Assembly: GCA_044866075.1 (NCBI GenBank)
Contig: JBIOTQ010000117.1
Coordinates: 1 to 22,848, forward strand
Length of the DNA stretch: 22,848 nucleotides
Reading direction: 5' to 3'
Source of the DNA: JBASRP01 sp044866075
GTDB taxonomy: Bacteria > Actinomycetota > AC-67
In this document: piece by piece, positions 1 through 6,439 of the stretch
How positions within the stretch are numbered: position 1 is the first letter of the stretch
Layout of the letters: each line of letters opens with the position of its first letter
Program-made: the position numbers and the translations under genes
Notes under the pieces: model-generated
Databases searched by the model: none
Told to the model about the DNA's origin: nothing
The model's input: only the letters and a program-made list of their open reading frames with translations

Positions 1-374
1 GCCATCTTCTTCAGCACGGGACCGGCGAATCTCGTGGTGAGTGCGGGCTTGATGAACTCCAGGACCTTCGTCACCTTCGTGGAGCCGCCTTGGTCTTCGA
101 GATCGAACGTGTTGCGACTGTATCCCGTGTCGCCCTTCGTCTCAGTGACGAACCGCTTGTTCACGATGTATTCGGTGACCGTGACATTGTCCGTGTGCTT
201 TCCGAACTGCTTCCCGTCGCACTCGTAGGTGCTCCCGACGCTCACGGCTCCCTGCGATGTCGGCCGGACGATGTTGTCGAAGCCGCCCCACTCCGGAAGC
301 TTCGTGAGGTCGGAGACGTATGCGAAGACCTCGGGCGCGGGCGCGTTCACCACGATCGACTGCTCGTACTTCAT
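1..374 (-). CDS. SRPBCC-family protein (polyketide cyclase/START-like), 3' end cut by window edge
   Basis: The reading frame is open from an ATG at 374 to the window edge, giving about 124 residues. It begins MKYEQSIVVNAPAPEVFAYV, followed by a DLTKLPEWGG segment. This is the usual opening of SRPBCC/polyketide-cyclase-like proteins: a first beta strand, then a helix with V-F-x-Y-V and a P-x-W. These proteins form a hydrophobic helix-grip pocket that binds lipids or other small molecules, and many have no known reaction. A purine-rich stretch (GGAGCTGGGGGAAG) lies just upstream of the start. It is 73 bases downstream of the P450 on the same strand and may share its transcript, which would fit a sterol-binding or carrier role, but that is inference. 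Only the C-terminal end is missing. Substrate unknown. Confidence 0.8.
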   Translation of the reverse strand, partial: MKYEQSIVVNAPAPEVFAYVSDLTKLPEWGGFDNIVRPTSQGAVSVGSTYECDGKQFGKHTDNVTVTEYIVNKRFVTETKGDTGYSRNTFDLEDQGGSTKVTKVLEFIKPALTTRFAGPVLKKM

Positions 375-447
375 GGCTTCCCCCAGCTCCTGACGACGCG
401 TAGGAACAGTCGAAAGCAAACCAGGAGGCCGCGTCAAGCGAGCGCGC

Positions 448-1668
448 CTAGCGCTCGGGCGTGAAGCGCACCGGCAGGTGCTTGATGCCGTTGATGAAGT
501 TCGATCGGAGCCGCGCCACGGGCCCGGCGAGCTCCATGTCGGGGATCCGGTTCAGCAGCTCCTCGAACATGATCTTGATCTCGAGCTCGGCCAGCGAGAA
601 GCCCAGGCAGAAGTGCGCGCCGCCGCCGCCGAAGGTCACGTGGTCGCAGCCTTCGCGCCCGACATCGAAGGTATGCGGGTTCGCGAAGACCGCGGGATCG
701 CGGTTCGCGGCGATGTACCACAGCACGATCTTCTCCCCCGCCGACAGCTGCCGGCCGCCGACCTCGAAATCGCGCGTGAGGGTGCGGCGGAAGTGCATGA
801 CGGGAGTGACCATGCGGAGCATCTCGTTCACCGCACTCGGCAGCAGCGAGCGATCGGCGAGCAGCCGTTCGCGCTGCTCCGGGTGCTCCATCAGCAGGAG
901 GTTCCCGCCGGAGATCAGGTTGCGCGTGGTCTCGTTCCCCGCCACCGACAGGAGAAGGACGAACATGTTGAACTCCATGTCGGAGAGCACCTCGCCGTCG
1001 ACCTCGGCGTCGACCAGGATGCTCACGAGATCCTCGCGTCTGTCGGCGCGGCGCTGCGCGGCTAGCTCGGTCGTGTACGCCCACATCTCCATCGCCGCCG
1101 CGCGCGCGTCCTCGATCGTCCCGCCGTACTCGGGGTCCTTGCCGCCGCCGCCGCCGATGAGACGGTTCGACCAATCGAAGATCTTCAGATGGTCTTCCTT
1201 CGGAACGCCGATCATCTCGGCGATCACCGCGAGTGGAAGCACCGCGGCGACGTCGACGACGAAGTCGCACTCCCCCTTCTGCGCAACGCCGTCGACGATG
1301 TTCATCGCGATCTCGCGGATGTGCGGTTCGAGCTTCGCGATCATCTTCGGGTGGAAGCCCTTCGAGACCAGCGTGCGCAGCCGCGTGTGCTGCGGCGGGT
1401 CCATGTTGATCATCATCAGCTCGGCCCCGCCGACGGGATCGGGGATGTTCGTGCCGTGGGCCGAGGAGAAAACCTCGTGATGGCGTGACGCGTGGACGAC
1501 GTCGGCGTGGCGCACGAGGTTCCAGAAGCCGCGCCCGTCCTCCTCCGGATTGAACGCGACGGGGTCGTGCTCGCGCAGCCAATCGAACTCCGGGTGGGGA
1601 ACGCCGGCGACGAAAAGGTCCAGGTCGTTCAAGTCGACCCGGACGGGGTCCGCGACCTCCAGGGGCAT
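448..1668 (-). CDS. Cytochrome P450, CYP125/CYP142-like (sterol C26/C27 oxidation)
   Basis: 406 residues, a full-length soluble bacterial P450. Visible landmarks are the I-helix AGNETT (243-248) for oxygen activation, the ExxR pair E282/R285, and the haem loop FGGGGAHFC with the haem-ligand Cys354. The segments NMDPPQHTRLR and FINGIKHLPV closely match my recollection of mycobacterial CYP125/CYP142, which oxidise the terminal methyl of cholest-4-en-3-one to the acid. The start at 1668 was chosen because a KstR-type operator and -10-like TACTTG end just upstream; longer in-frame starts would run through that operator. A run of five glycines (172-176) replaces a short loop before the F-G region. 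It is divergent from the echA19-like gene with two operators between. The family call is firm; the sterol substrate is inferred from similarity and context. Confidence 0.9.
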   Translation of the reverse strand: MPLEVADPVRVDLNDLDLFVAGVPHPEFDWLREHDPVAFNPEEDGRGFWNLVRHADVVHASRHHEVFSSAHGTNIPDPVGGAELMMINMDPPQHTRLRTLVSKGFHPKMIAKLEPHIREIAMNIVDGVAQKGECDFVVDVAAVLPLAVIAEMIGVPKEDHLKIFDWSNRLIGGGGGKDPEYGGTIEDARAAAMEMWAYTTELAAQRRADRREDLVSILVDAEVDGEVLSDMEFNMFVLLLSVAGNETTRNLISGGNLLLMEHPEQRERLLADRSLLPSAVNEMLRMVTPVMHFRRTLTRDFEVGGRQLSAGEKIVLWYIAANRDPAVFANPHTFDVGREGCDHVTFGGGGAHFCLGFSLAELEIKIMFEELLNRIPDMELAGPVARLRSNFINGIKHLPVRFTPER

Positions 1669-1679
1669 CGTGGCGCAAG

Positions 1680-1693
1680 TAGAACACGTTCTC
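1680..1693 (-). promoter_or_regulatory. KstR-type operator overlapping the P450 promoter
   Basis: The plus strand reads TAGAACACGTTCTC, matching TNNAACNNGTTNNA except for the last base. Read toward the P450, the half-site GTTCTACT merges into TACTTG (1681-1676), a possible -10. Only seven bases then separate it from the ATG at 1668, suggesting a leaderless transcript that is blocked when the repressor is bound. Confidence 0.75.
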
Positions 1694-1731
1694 GTTTCGG
1701 GCGCAAGGGAGTGGCCCGGTTGCACCGAAAA

Positions 1732-1745
1732 TAGAATCTGTTCTA
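1732..1745 (+). promoter_or_regulatory. KstR-type operator for the echA19-paaI pair
   Basis: TAGAATCTGTTCTA matches TNNAACNNGTTNNA with one mismatch (AAT for AAC). It overlaps TACTTT (1744-1749), a fair -10. Unlike the other sites, a leader of about 30-40 bases follows, with an SD-like GAAAGG at 1771-1776, nine bases before the ATG. Its centre is 52 bp from the neighbouring P450 operator, about five helical turns. Confidence 0.7.
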
Positions 1746-1785
1746 CTTTTGCGGCCTCGAACGTCTGAGCGAAAGGCCTGTTTCC

Positions 1786-2583
1786 ATGAGCGAACAGCCG
1801 CATCTGTTGCTCGAGCGCGACGGCCACGTCCTGACCCTCACGATGAACCGGCCCGAGGCGCGCAATGCGCTGTCCTCCGAGATGGTTGTGCGTCTCGCCG
1901 ACGCCTGGGAGCAGATCAACGACGACCCCGAGATCCGCGTGGCGATCCTGACCGGCGCCGGAGGTCACTTCTCCGCCGGCGCCGATCTGAAAGCGATGGC
2001 CGGCGGCTACGGCGAGGACGAATGGTCGGCGCGCTCGAAGGCCGATCCCGAGCTCCCTTGGAAAGCGCTCCTCCGGAACCTGCGCGTGAAGAAGCCTCTT
2101 ATCGCGGCGGTCGAGGGCTACGCCGTCGCCGGCGGCACGGAAATCTTACAATCGATGGACATCCGCATCGCCGGCGAGAGCGCGCAGTTCGGCCTCGCCG
2201 AGGTACGCCGCGGCCTCTTCCCGATCGGCGGCTCGACGGTGAGGCTGCGTCGCCAGATCCCGTACACGCTCGCGGCGGAGATCCTCCTCACGGGCGGCCT
2301 CGTCCCGGCGGCGCGCGCGCTCGAGATGGGTCTGATCGGACGCGTCGTTCCCGACGGCACGGCGCTCGACGAGGCGAAGAAGGTCGCGCAGACGATCGCC
2401 GAGAACGGCCCGCTGTCGGTGATGGCGATCAAGCGCTCTCTGCAGGAAACGGAAGGCCTCCCCGAGCCGGAGGCGCTTAAGATCGAGCTCGAGATCGGGC
2501 TTCCGATCTTCATGACCGAGGACGCGCGCGAGGGCCCCAAGGCGTTCGCGGAGAAGCGCAAGCCGGACTTCAAGGGACGATGA
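1786..2583 (+). CDS. echA19: Enoyl-CoA hydratase, EchA19-like (steroid side-chain enoyl-CoA)
   Basis: 265 residues of the crotonase fold. It adds water across a 2-enoyl-CoA double bond in beta-oxidation. The oxyanion-hole segments are SAGADLK (63-69) and AVAGGTEI (113-120). Both catalytic acids are in place: Glu119 (GGTEIL) and Glu139 (GLAEVR). Segments such as NRPEARNALS, QIPYTLA and the C-terminal GPKAFAEKRKPDF closely resemble what I recall of M. tuberculosis EchA19, which hydrates the cholesterol side-chain enoyl-CoA. An SD-like GAAAGG precedes the ATG. It is controlled by the operator at 1732 and its stop overlaps the start of the thioesterase gene (ATGA). The enzyme class is near certain; the steroid substrate is a strong inference. 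Confidence 0.92.
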   Translation: MSEQPHLLLERDGHVLTLTMNRPEARNALSSEMVVRLADAWEQINDDPEIRVAILTGAGGHFSAGADLKAMAGGYGEDEWSARSKADPELPWKALLRNLRVKKPLIAAVEGYAVAGGTEILQSMDIRIAGESAQFGLAEVRRGLFPIGGSTVRLRRQIPYTLAAEILLTGGLVPAARALEMGLIGRVVPDGTALDEAKKVAQTIAENGPLSVMAIKRSLQETEGLPEPEALKIELEIGLPIFMTEDAREGPKAFAEKRKPDFKGR

Positions 2584-3191
2584 GCAGGGAGCGCGATCGC
2601 CTGGCCGACGCCGTCCGTCGGCTGATCGATCACGCGGTCAACTCCGACGTCCCCGAGGACGAGGTCGAGGAGATCACCGCGACGCTCGAGGGCATCGACT
2701 CGCAACTCAAGAAGCATCCTCGCCGTGCGACGGCCAAGACGAAGCTTCCCGACTTCGACGACTTGCAGGGGATCTTCCGCAACGATCCGGTCATCGGGAT
2801 GCACAACCCGCTCGCGCCGCCGGTCATGGTGGAGAAGGACGGCGACGTGATCCGCGGCACGGCGACGCTCGGCTCGGCCTACGAAGGCCCGCCGGGCTAC
2901 GTGCACGGCGCGGTTCTGGCCGGTGTCTTCGACATGCTGCTCGGGCTCGCGAACGTGGCGAGCGGCAACCCCGGAATGACGGGCACGCTCACCGTGAAGT
3001 ACCGGCGACCGACGCCGCTGAACACGGAGCTGCGCTTCGAGGCGTTCACGCATCGCATCGACGGCCGGAAGGTGATCGCGAAGGGAACGCTGCACGCGGC
3101 CGAGGAGCTGACGGCGGAAGCGGAAGGCGTCTTCGTATCGCTCCAGATCGACCGCGCGGTCGAGTACTTCCGCGACGAGAAGCGCGCCTAA
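2580..3191 (+). CDS. PaaI-family hotdog acyl-CoA thioesterase
   Basis: 203 residues. A helical, charged N-terminal stretch (1-60) precedes a single hotdog domain. The core is GYVHGAVLAGVFDML (106-120), equivalent to the HGG motif of PaaI-type thioesterases, followed by TGTLTVKYRRPTPLN (134-148). Such enzymes hydrolyse acyl-CoA to free acid and CoA. The ATG overlaps the echA19-like stop by four bases, so the two are probably translationally coupled, and both depend on the operator at 1732. In this setting it could release CoA from stalled or toxic steroid-CoA intermediates; that is inference. The N-terminal extension is longer than in the minimal family members (about 140 aa). Substrate not determinable here. 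Confidence 0.85.
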   Translation: MSRERDRLADAVRRLIDHAVNSDVPEDEVEEITATLEGIDSQLKKHPRRATAKTKLPDFDDLQGIFRNDPVIGMHNPLAPPVMVEKDGDVIRGTATLGSAYEGPPGYVHGAVLAGVFDMLLGLANVASGNPGMTGTLTVKYRRPTPLNTELRFEAFTHRIDGRKVIAKGTLHAAEELTAEAEGVFVSLQIDRAVEYFRDEKRA

Positions 3192-3201
3192 CCCGCGTCT
3201 C

Positions 3202-4845
3202 TTACCGATCGATGATTGGCACCGTCGTTTTCAGGGGTGTGCCGAACCAGGACGAGAGCGCTTCGCGCAACGCGGGCCCGGCGGGGTCGGTGGGTTCGTC
3301 GATGGTTGGGGCCCACGCGATGTGGGCGTCCGGGCGGATCAGGAGGGCGTCGGCCGGCCGGAGATCGGTATCGGCGGTGTGGATGTCGATGCGGTGCTGC
3401 CAGTCCCCTGCGATCTCGCGGAGGTCTGCGCGATCGGCGAGGTCGAGGAAGACGGGCCGTGCCGTGTGCATGAGCTCCGCGACGCTCGTTGGCCCCCGGC
3501 CGGTGCGCAGCGTGAGGTCCGGTGCGAAGGCGCCGATCAAGTCGTAGCGATCGTGGCCGGGTAGCGGGTAACGGATGTCGGAGCCGGCCATGAGGGCGCC
3601 GAGGCGGCGCAACGGCTGTTCGTCGACGAGCAGCTCCTGGAATAGGTCCCGGAGTGCTTCGGCGGCCGGGTCGTGTCCGCGCCGCAGGGCCACCTGGGCT
3701 CGGGTGTGGAGCAGTGTGCGTTCGCCGGCGAGGTGGCGTTCGTCGTGGTACGAGTCCAGGAGGCCGGCCGGCGCCCAGCCGTGGACGGCGGCGGCCAGCT
3801 TCCAGCCAAGGTTGACGCTGTCGAGCATGCCGGCGCCGAGTGCGACGCCTGGGGCGGGGAACAGGTGCGCCGCATCGCCGGCCAGCAGGATCCGCCCGTC
3901 GCGGTATCGCTCGACCTGTCGAGCGTGAAAGGTGAAGCGCGTCAGCCGGGCCGGTTCTCCCAAGGGCAGATCCACGCCGAGCACGCGGCGGATGCTGTCC
4001 CGGAGTTCGGTCAAGGTCATCGGCTCGTCGTCGTCGTAGTCGGTGGTCTCCTCCTCGCTGGTGTAGAGCCCCATGAGCGCAGGGTTGGTCGATCCGACGG
4101 CAAACTCACCGCGTTCGGTTCGTGTGAAACCGAAGCTGATCCTCCCTACCCCAGCGACGTCGAGGTCGCCGTTCTCGAACACGGTCACGGACTCGGGCAC
4201 GGTGACCGTGGCGAGCCGCTGGACCTCTGGGTACGTGGTGCCGGGGAACGGGATGCCGGCCATGTCGCGCACCCGGCTGTGCGCGCCGTCGCAGCCGACG
4301 AGGTATCGGGCCGTCAACCGGTCGGGCCCGTCCGGGCCGCGCACGTCCGCGGTAACCATGGCGTCGTCCTGGGTCAGCCCGACCACCTCGACTCCGCGGC
4401 GGATGTCGGCGCCGTGCTCACGGGCGTGTTCGTCGAGGACGCGCTCGAGTAACGATTGCGGGAGCGGCAGGGCCTCCATCGGGGGATCTGTCAGTTGGGT
4501 GAAATCCACATGCATCCCGCCGAACGGGAACCGGGGGGCCGGCCTCGGAGCGGTGCTGGCTGCTTCGAATCGCTCGAGCTCGCCTCGGTAGCGCAGCAGC
4601 TCCAGGATCTGCCCGCTGAGACCGCCGGCCTTCGGGATATCTCGGATCTGCGGCAGGCGCTCCAGTACCAGCGGCCGCACGCCGGCCAGGCACAGTTCAC
4701 CGGCCAGCATCAGACCGGTCGGGCCGGCACCCACGATGATCACGTCGGCGTCTATTACCGGCCACTCCCCTCGCAGTCTTTCGTGGCGTCCCCGCGCGCC
4801 CCATGCGTCGTCAACCCCACACGCATTCACAACTCCCATTTCCAT
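3202..4845 (-). CDS. Class A FAD-dependent aromatic monooxygenase (PHBH/rifampicin-monooxygenase-like)
   Basis: 547 residues from the ATG at 4845. The order of motifs is that of group A flavoprotein monooxygenases: the FAD dinucleotide site GAGPTG (39-44), the DG motif GCDGAHSRVR (184-193) and the GD motif LAGDAAHLFPAPG (321-333), followed by LDSVNLGWKLAA. The C-terminal roughly 150 residues fit the thioredoxin-like domain of PgaE/Rox-type enzymes, which hydroxylate polyketides or rifamycins using NAD(P)H and O2. The start is uncertain: about 30 residues precede the Rossmann strand, ATGs at 4839 and 4914 are in frame, and no clear SD is seen. It faces the thioesterase gene tail to tail with a 10-base gap. 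No KstR-like site lies upstream, so it is probably not part of the sterol regulon. Substrate unknown. Confidence 0.85.
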   Translation of the reverse strand: MEMGVVNACGVDDAWGARGRHERLRGEWPVIDADVIIVGAGPTGLMLAGELCLAGVRPLVLERLPQIRDIPKAGGLSGQILELLRYRGELERFEAASTAPRPAPRFPFGGMHVDFTQLTDPPMEALPLPQSLLERVLDEHAREHGADIRRGVEVVGLTQDDAMVTADVRGPDGPDRLTARYLVGCDGAHSRVRDMAGIPFPGTTYPEVQRLATVTVPESVTVFENGDLDVAGVGRISFGFTRTERGEFAVGSTNPALMGLYTSEEETTDYDDDEPMTLTELRDSIRRVLGVDLPLGEPARLTRFTFHARQVERYRDGRILLAGDAAHLFPAPGVALGAGMLDSVNLGWKLAAAVHGWAPAGLLDSYHDERHLAGERTLLHTRAQVALRRGHDPAAEALRDLFQELLVDEQPLRRLGALMAGSDIRYPLPGHDRYDLIGAFAPDLTLRTGRGPTSVAELMHTARPVFLDLADRADLREIAGDWQHRIDIHTADTDLRPADALLIRPDAHIAWAPTIDEPTDPAGPALREALSSWFGTPLKTTVPIIDR

Positions 4846-4866
4846 GGATTCTGGCGTCGGCCGGCG

Positions 4867-4902
4867 ATTATGCGGCACGACCTGGGGCTTGCGGCAAGCC
4901 CC
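4867..4902 (-). promoter_or_regulatory. Possible promoter and upstream hairpin of the FAD monooxygenase
   Basis: On the minus strand CATAAT (4872-4867) resembles a -10 and would put a transcript start about 15 bases before the ATG at 4845. Just upstream is a perfect inverted repeat, GGGGCTTG (4884-4891), three bases, CAAGCCCC (4895-4902), placed where a regulator could bind. The -35 is not convincing. This is a candidate operator only. Confidence 0.35.
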
Positions 4903-4926
4903 CCTGTGGGGCATAAATTGGAAATG

Positions 4927-4952
4927 GAGAGGAGCGGGTAACCGCTCTTCTC
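4927..4952 (-). terminator. Stem-loop terminator after the DUF983 gene
   Basis: GAGAGGAGCGG (4927-4937) pairs with CCGCTCTTCTC (4942-4952) around a GTAA loop: an 11-bp stem with one wobble pair. It starts 15 bases after the DUF983 stop. On the minus strand it is followed by a short CATTTCC rather than a long T tract. It would end the fadD19-like operon before the FAD monooxygenase. Confidence 0.65.
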
Positions 4953-4967
4953 ATTCCGTTTAGGCCG

Positions 4968-5303
4968 TCAGCCCCCGCCGGCGTGCAGTATGTAGTCGAT
5001 CGCTGCCCACGTCGTCTTCGCGAACGGGTAGACGAACAGCGGCACGAGGATGGCGATCCCCACGGCACCGGCGGTCAATGCCGCCACCGGCGGGTCGGGC
5101 AGCGTCAGCACGAGGACGACCACCAGGTACGCGATCACCGCGAGCGCGGTCACTCCGTAGTTGATCGCGAGGGATCCGAGGAACGCGCCCTCCTCGCGTT
5201 CGAACACGAGGCCGCAGCGCGGGCACTCCGGCGTCAATTGCAGCCAGCGACGGAACAGCTTCTTCTGACCGCAGCGCGGGCAGCGGCGCAGGAGGCCCCG
5301 CAT
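4968..5303 (-). CDS. DUF983-family membrane protein with zinc ribbon
   Basis: 111 residues. Two CxxC pairs (Cys8/Cys11 and Cys27/Cys30, CPRCGQKK and CPRCGL) form a small N-terminal zinc ribbon. Two hydrophobic helices follow (roughly 47-68 and 75-95), and a conserved-looking FVYPFAKTTWAAIDY lies near the end. This is the layout of DUF983 proteins, whose function is not known to me. The ATG at 5303 is the first good start; it lies 26 bases after the nitronate-monooxygenase-like stop, so the gene is the last of the fadD19-like operon, just before a terminator. A link with sterol catabolism is only positional. Confidence 0.8.
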   Translation of the reverse strand: MRGLLRRCPRCGQKKLFRRWLQLTPECPRCGLVFEREEGAFLGSLAINYGVTALAVIAYLVVVLVLTLPDPPVAALTAGAVGIAILVPLFVYPFAKTTWAAIDYILHAGGG

Positions 5304-5329
5304 GAGGGCGCGAGTCGCGGACGGTTTGG

Positions 5330-6439
5330 CTACGCCTCGAGCTGCTTGTGGAGCTGCTCCAGCGTGGTCGCGCACCCCTCGACCATACCCAGCAGCACGT
5401 CCGCCGACGACCGCACGTCCTTCATGCGGCCGACGATCTGCCCCACCGGCATCCCGACCAGTTCGGGCGGCTGGTAGCGGAAGATCCGGTGCTGGGCCTC
5501 GGCCGTCAGCATCCACTGCAGCGGCATCGGGAGCGTTCCCGGCGACTCGGGGGCCTCCCACGCGTCCGTCCACCCGGTGCGCAGCTGGCGCGCCGGCTTG
5601 CCGGTCATCGCGCGCGAGCGAACGGTGTCCCGCGAAGACGCCTTGAGGAGCTTGTCGCGTGCGGCCGGCGGCGTGTCTGCCTCGGCGACGGTGAGCCAGA
5701 TCGAACCGGTCCACACCCCGTCGGCGCCGAGCGCCAGCGCAGCGGCCATCTGCCGGCCGGTCCCGATCCCGCCGGCGGCGAGCACGGGCGTCGGCGCGAC
5801 GGCCTCGACCACTTCGGGCGTGAGGACCATCGTGGCGACCTCGCCGGTGTGCCCGCCGGCCTCGGTCCCCTGCGCGACGATGATGTCGACGCCGACCTCC
5901 TTCTGGCGGAGCGCCTGGTCCGTGCGGCCGACGAGCGCGGCCACGGGGACACCGCGGCTGTGCGCCTCCTCCACCACGTCCGGAGGCGGCGGCCCCAGTG
6001 CGTTCACGAGCAACGAGATCGGATGCTTGAAGGAGACGTCGAGCTGCGGCCGTGCGGTTGCGTCCGTCCACCCGAGGAGTGACTGCGGCGGTGGGTCGTC
6101 GGCCGGCAACTTCGGGACGTTATAACGGTCGAGGACCTCCTCGACGTACTGCTTGTGGCGTTCGGGGATCTGCTTCTGCAGTTCCTCGACGATCGTCGCA
6201 GCGTCGAGGTTCGCGCCCTCGTACTTCGCCGGCATCACCACGTCGACGCCGTACGGCTTGCCGCCGACGTGCTCGTCGATCCAGGAGAGCTCGATCTCGA
6301 GCTGCTCGGGCGTGAATGCCAGCGCGCCGAGCACGCCCATCCCGCCGGCCTTGCTGACCGCCGCGACGACGTCGCGGCAATGACTGAACGCGAAGATCGG
6401 GAACTCGATACCGAGCATGTCGCAGACCCGTGTGTGCAT
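5330..6439 (-). CDS. Nitronate monooxygenase-type FMN oxidoreductase (2-nitropropane dioxygenase family)
   Basis: 369 residues with the TIM-barrel signatures of the NMO/2-NPD family: FAFSHCRDVVAAVSKAGGMG (16-35), AQGTEAGGHTG (189-199, with the family histidine His197) and AAGGIGTGRQMAAALALGA (221-239), which hold FMN and its phosphate. Its ATG shares bases with the ligase stop (TGATG on the minus strand), so translation is probably coupled. The name is generic: family members include true nitronate oxidases, but also flavin reductases acting on CoA thioesters, such as IpdC of the steroid CD-ring pathway. Being cotranscribed with a FadD19-like ligase, an acyl-CoA or steroid substrate is more likely than nitroalkanes, but this protein does not look like IpdC itself. 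Reaction unproven. Confidence 0.85.
   Translation of the reverse strand: MHTRVCDMLGIEFPIFAFSHCRDVVAAVSKAGGMGVLGALAFTPEQLEIELSWIDEHVGGKPYGVDVVMPAKYEGANLDAATIVEELQKQIPERHKQYVEEVLDRYNVPKLPADDPPPQSLLGWTDATARPQLDVSFKHPISLLVNALGPPPPDVVEEAHSRGVPVAALVGRTDQALRQKEVGVDIIVAQGTEAGGHTGEVATMVLTPEVVEAVAPTPVLAAGGIGTGRQMAAALALGADGVWTGSIWLTVAEADTPPAARDKLLKASSRDTVRSRAMTGKPARQLRTGWTDAWEAPESPGTLPMPLQWMLTAEAQHRIFRYQPPELVGMPVGQIVGRMKDVRSSADVLLGMVEGCATTLEQLHKQLEA

Noticed and set aside
103..116. TCGAACGTGTTGCG, close to the KstR motif
   Set aside because: Lies inside the SRPBCC coding sequence, lacks the final A and the outer TAG/CTA arms; likely chance.
955..975. AACATGTT core resembling the operator centre
   Set aside because: Inside the P450 gene, first T missing, no promoter nearby.
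1141..1160. GCC-repeat tract, possible microsatellite
   Set aside because: Encodes the short glycine run of the P450 in frame; too short to call a repeat element.
434..1687. Second long frame on the same strand as the P450, rich in Arg/Pro/Ala
   Set aside because: Out-of-frame shadow of the P450 gene without any recognisable domain.
5304..6071. Upstream extension of the DUF983 frame to about 367 codons
   Set aside because: The added part is Arg/Ala-rich shadow of the flavoprotein gene; the DUF983 protein begins at the ATG at 5303.
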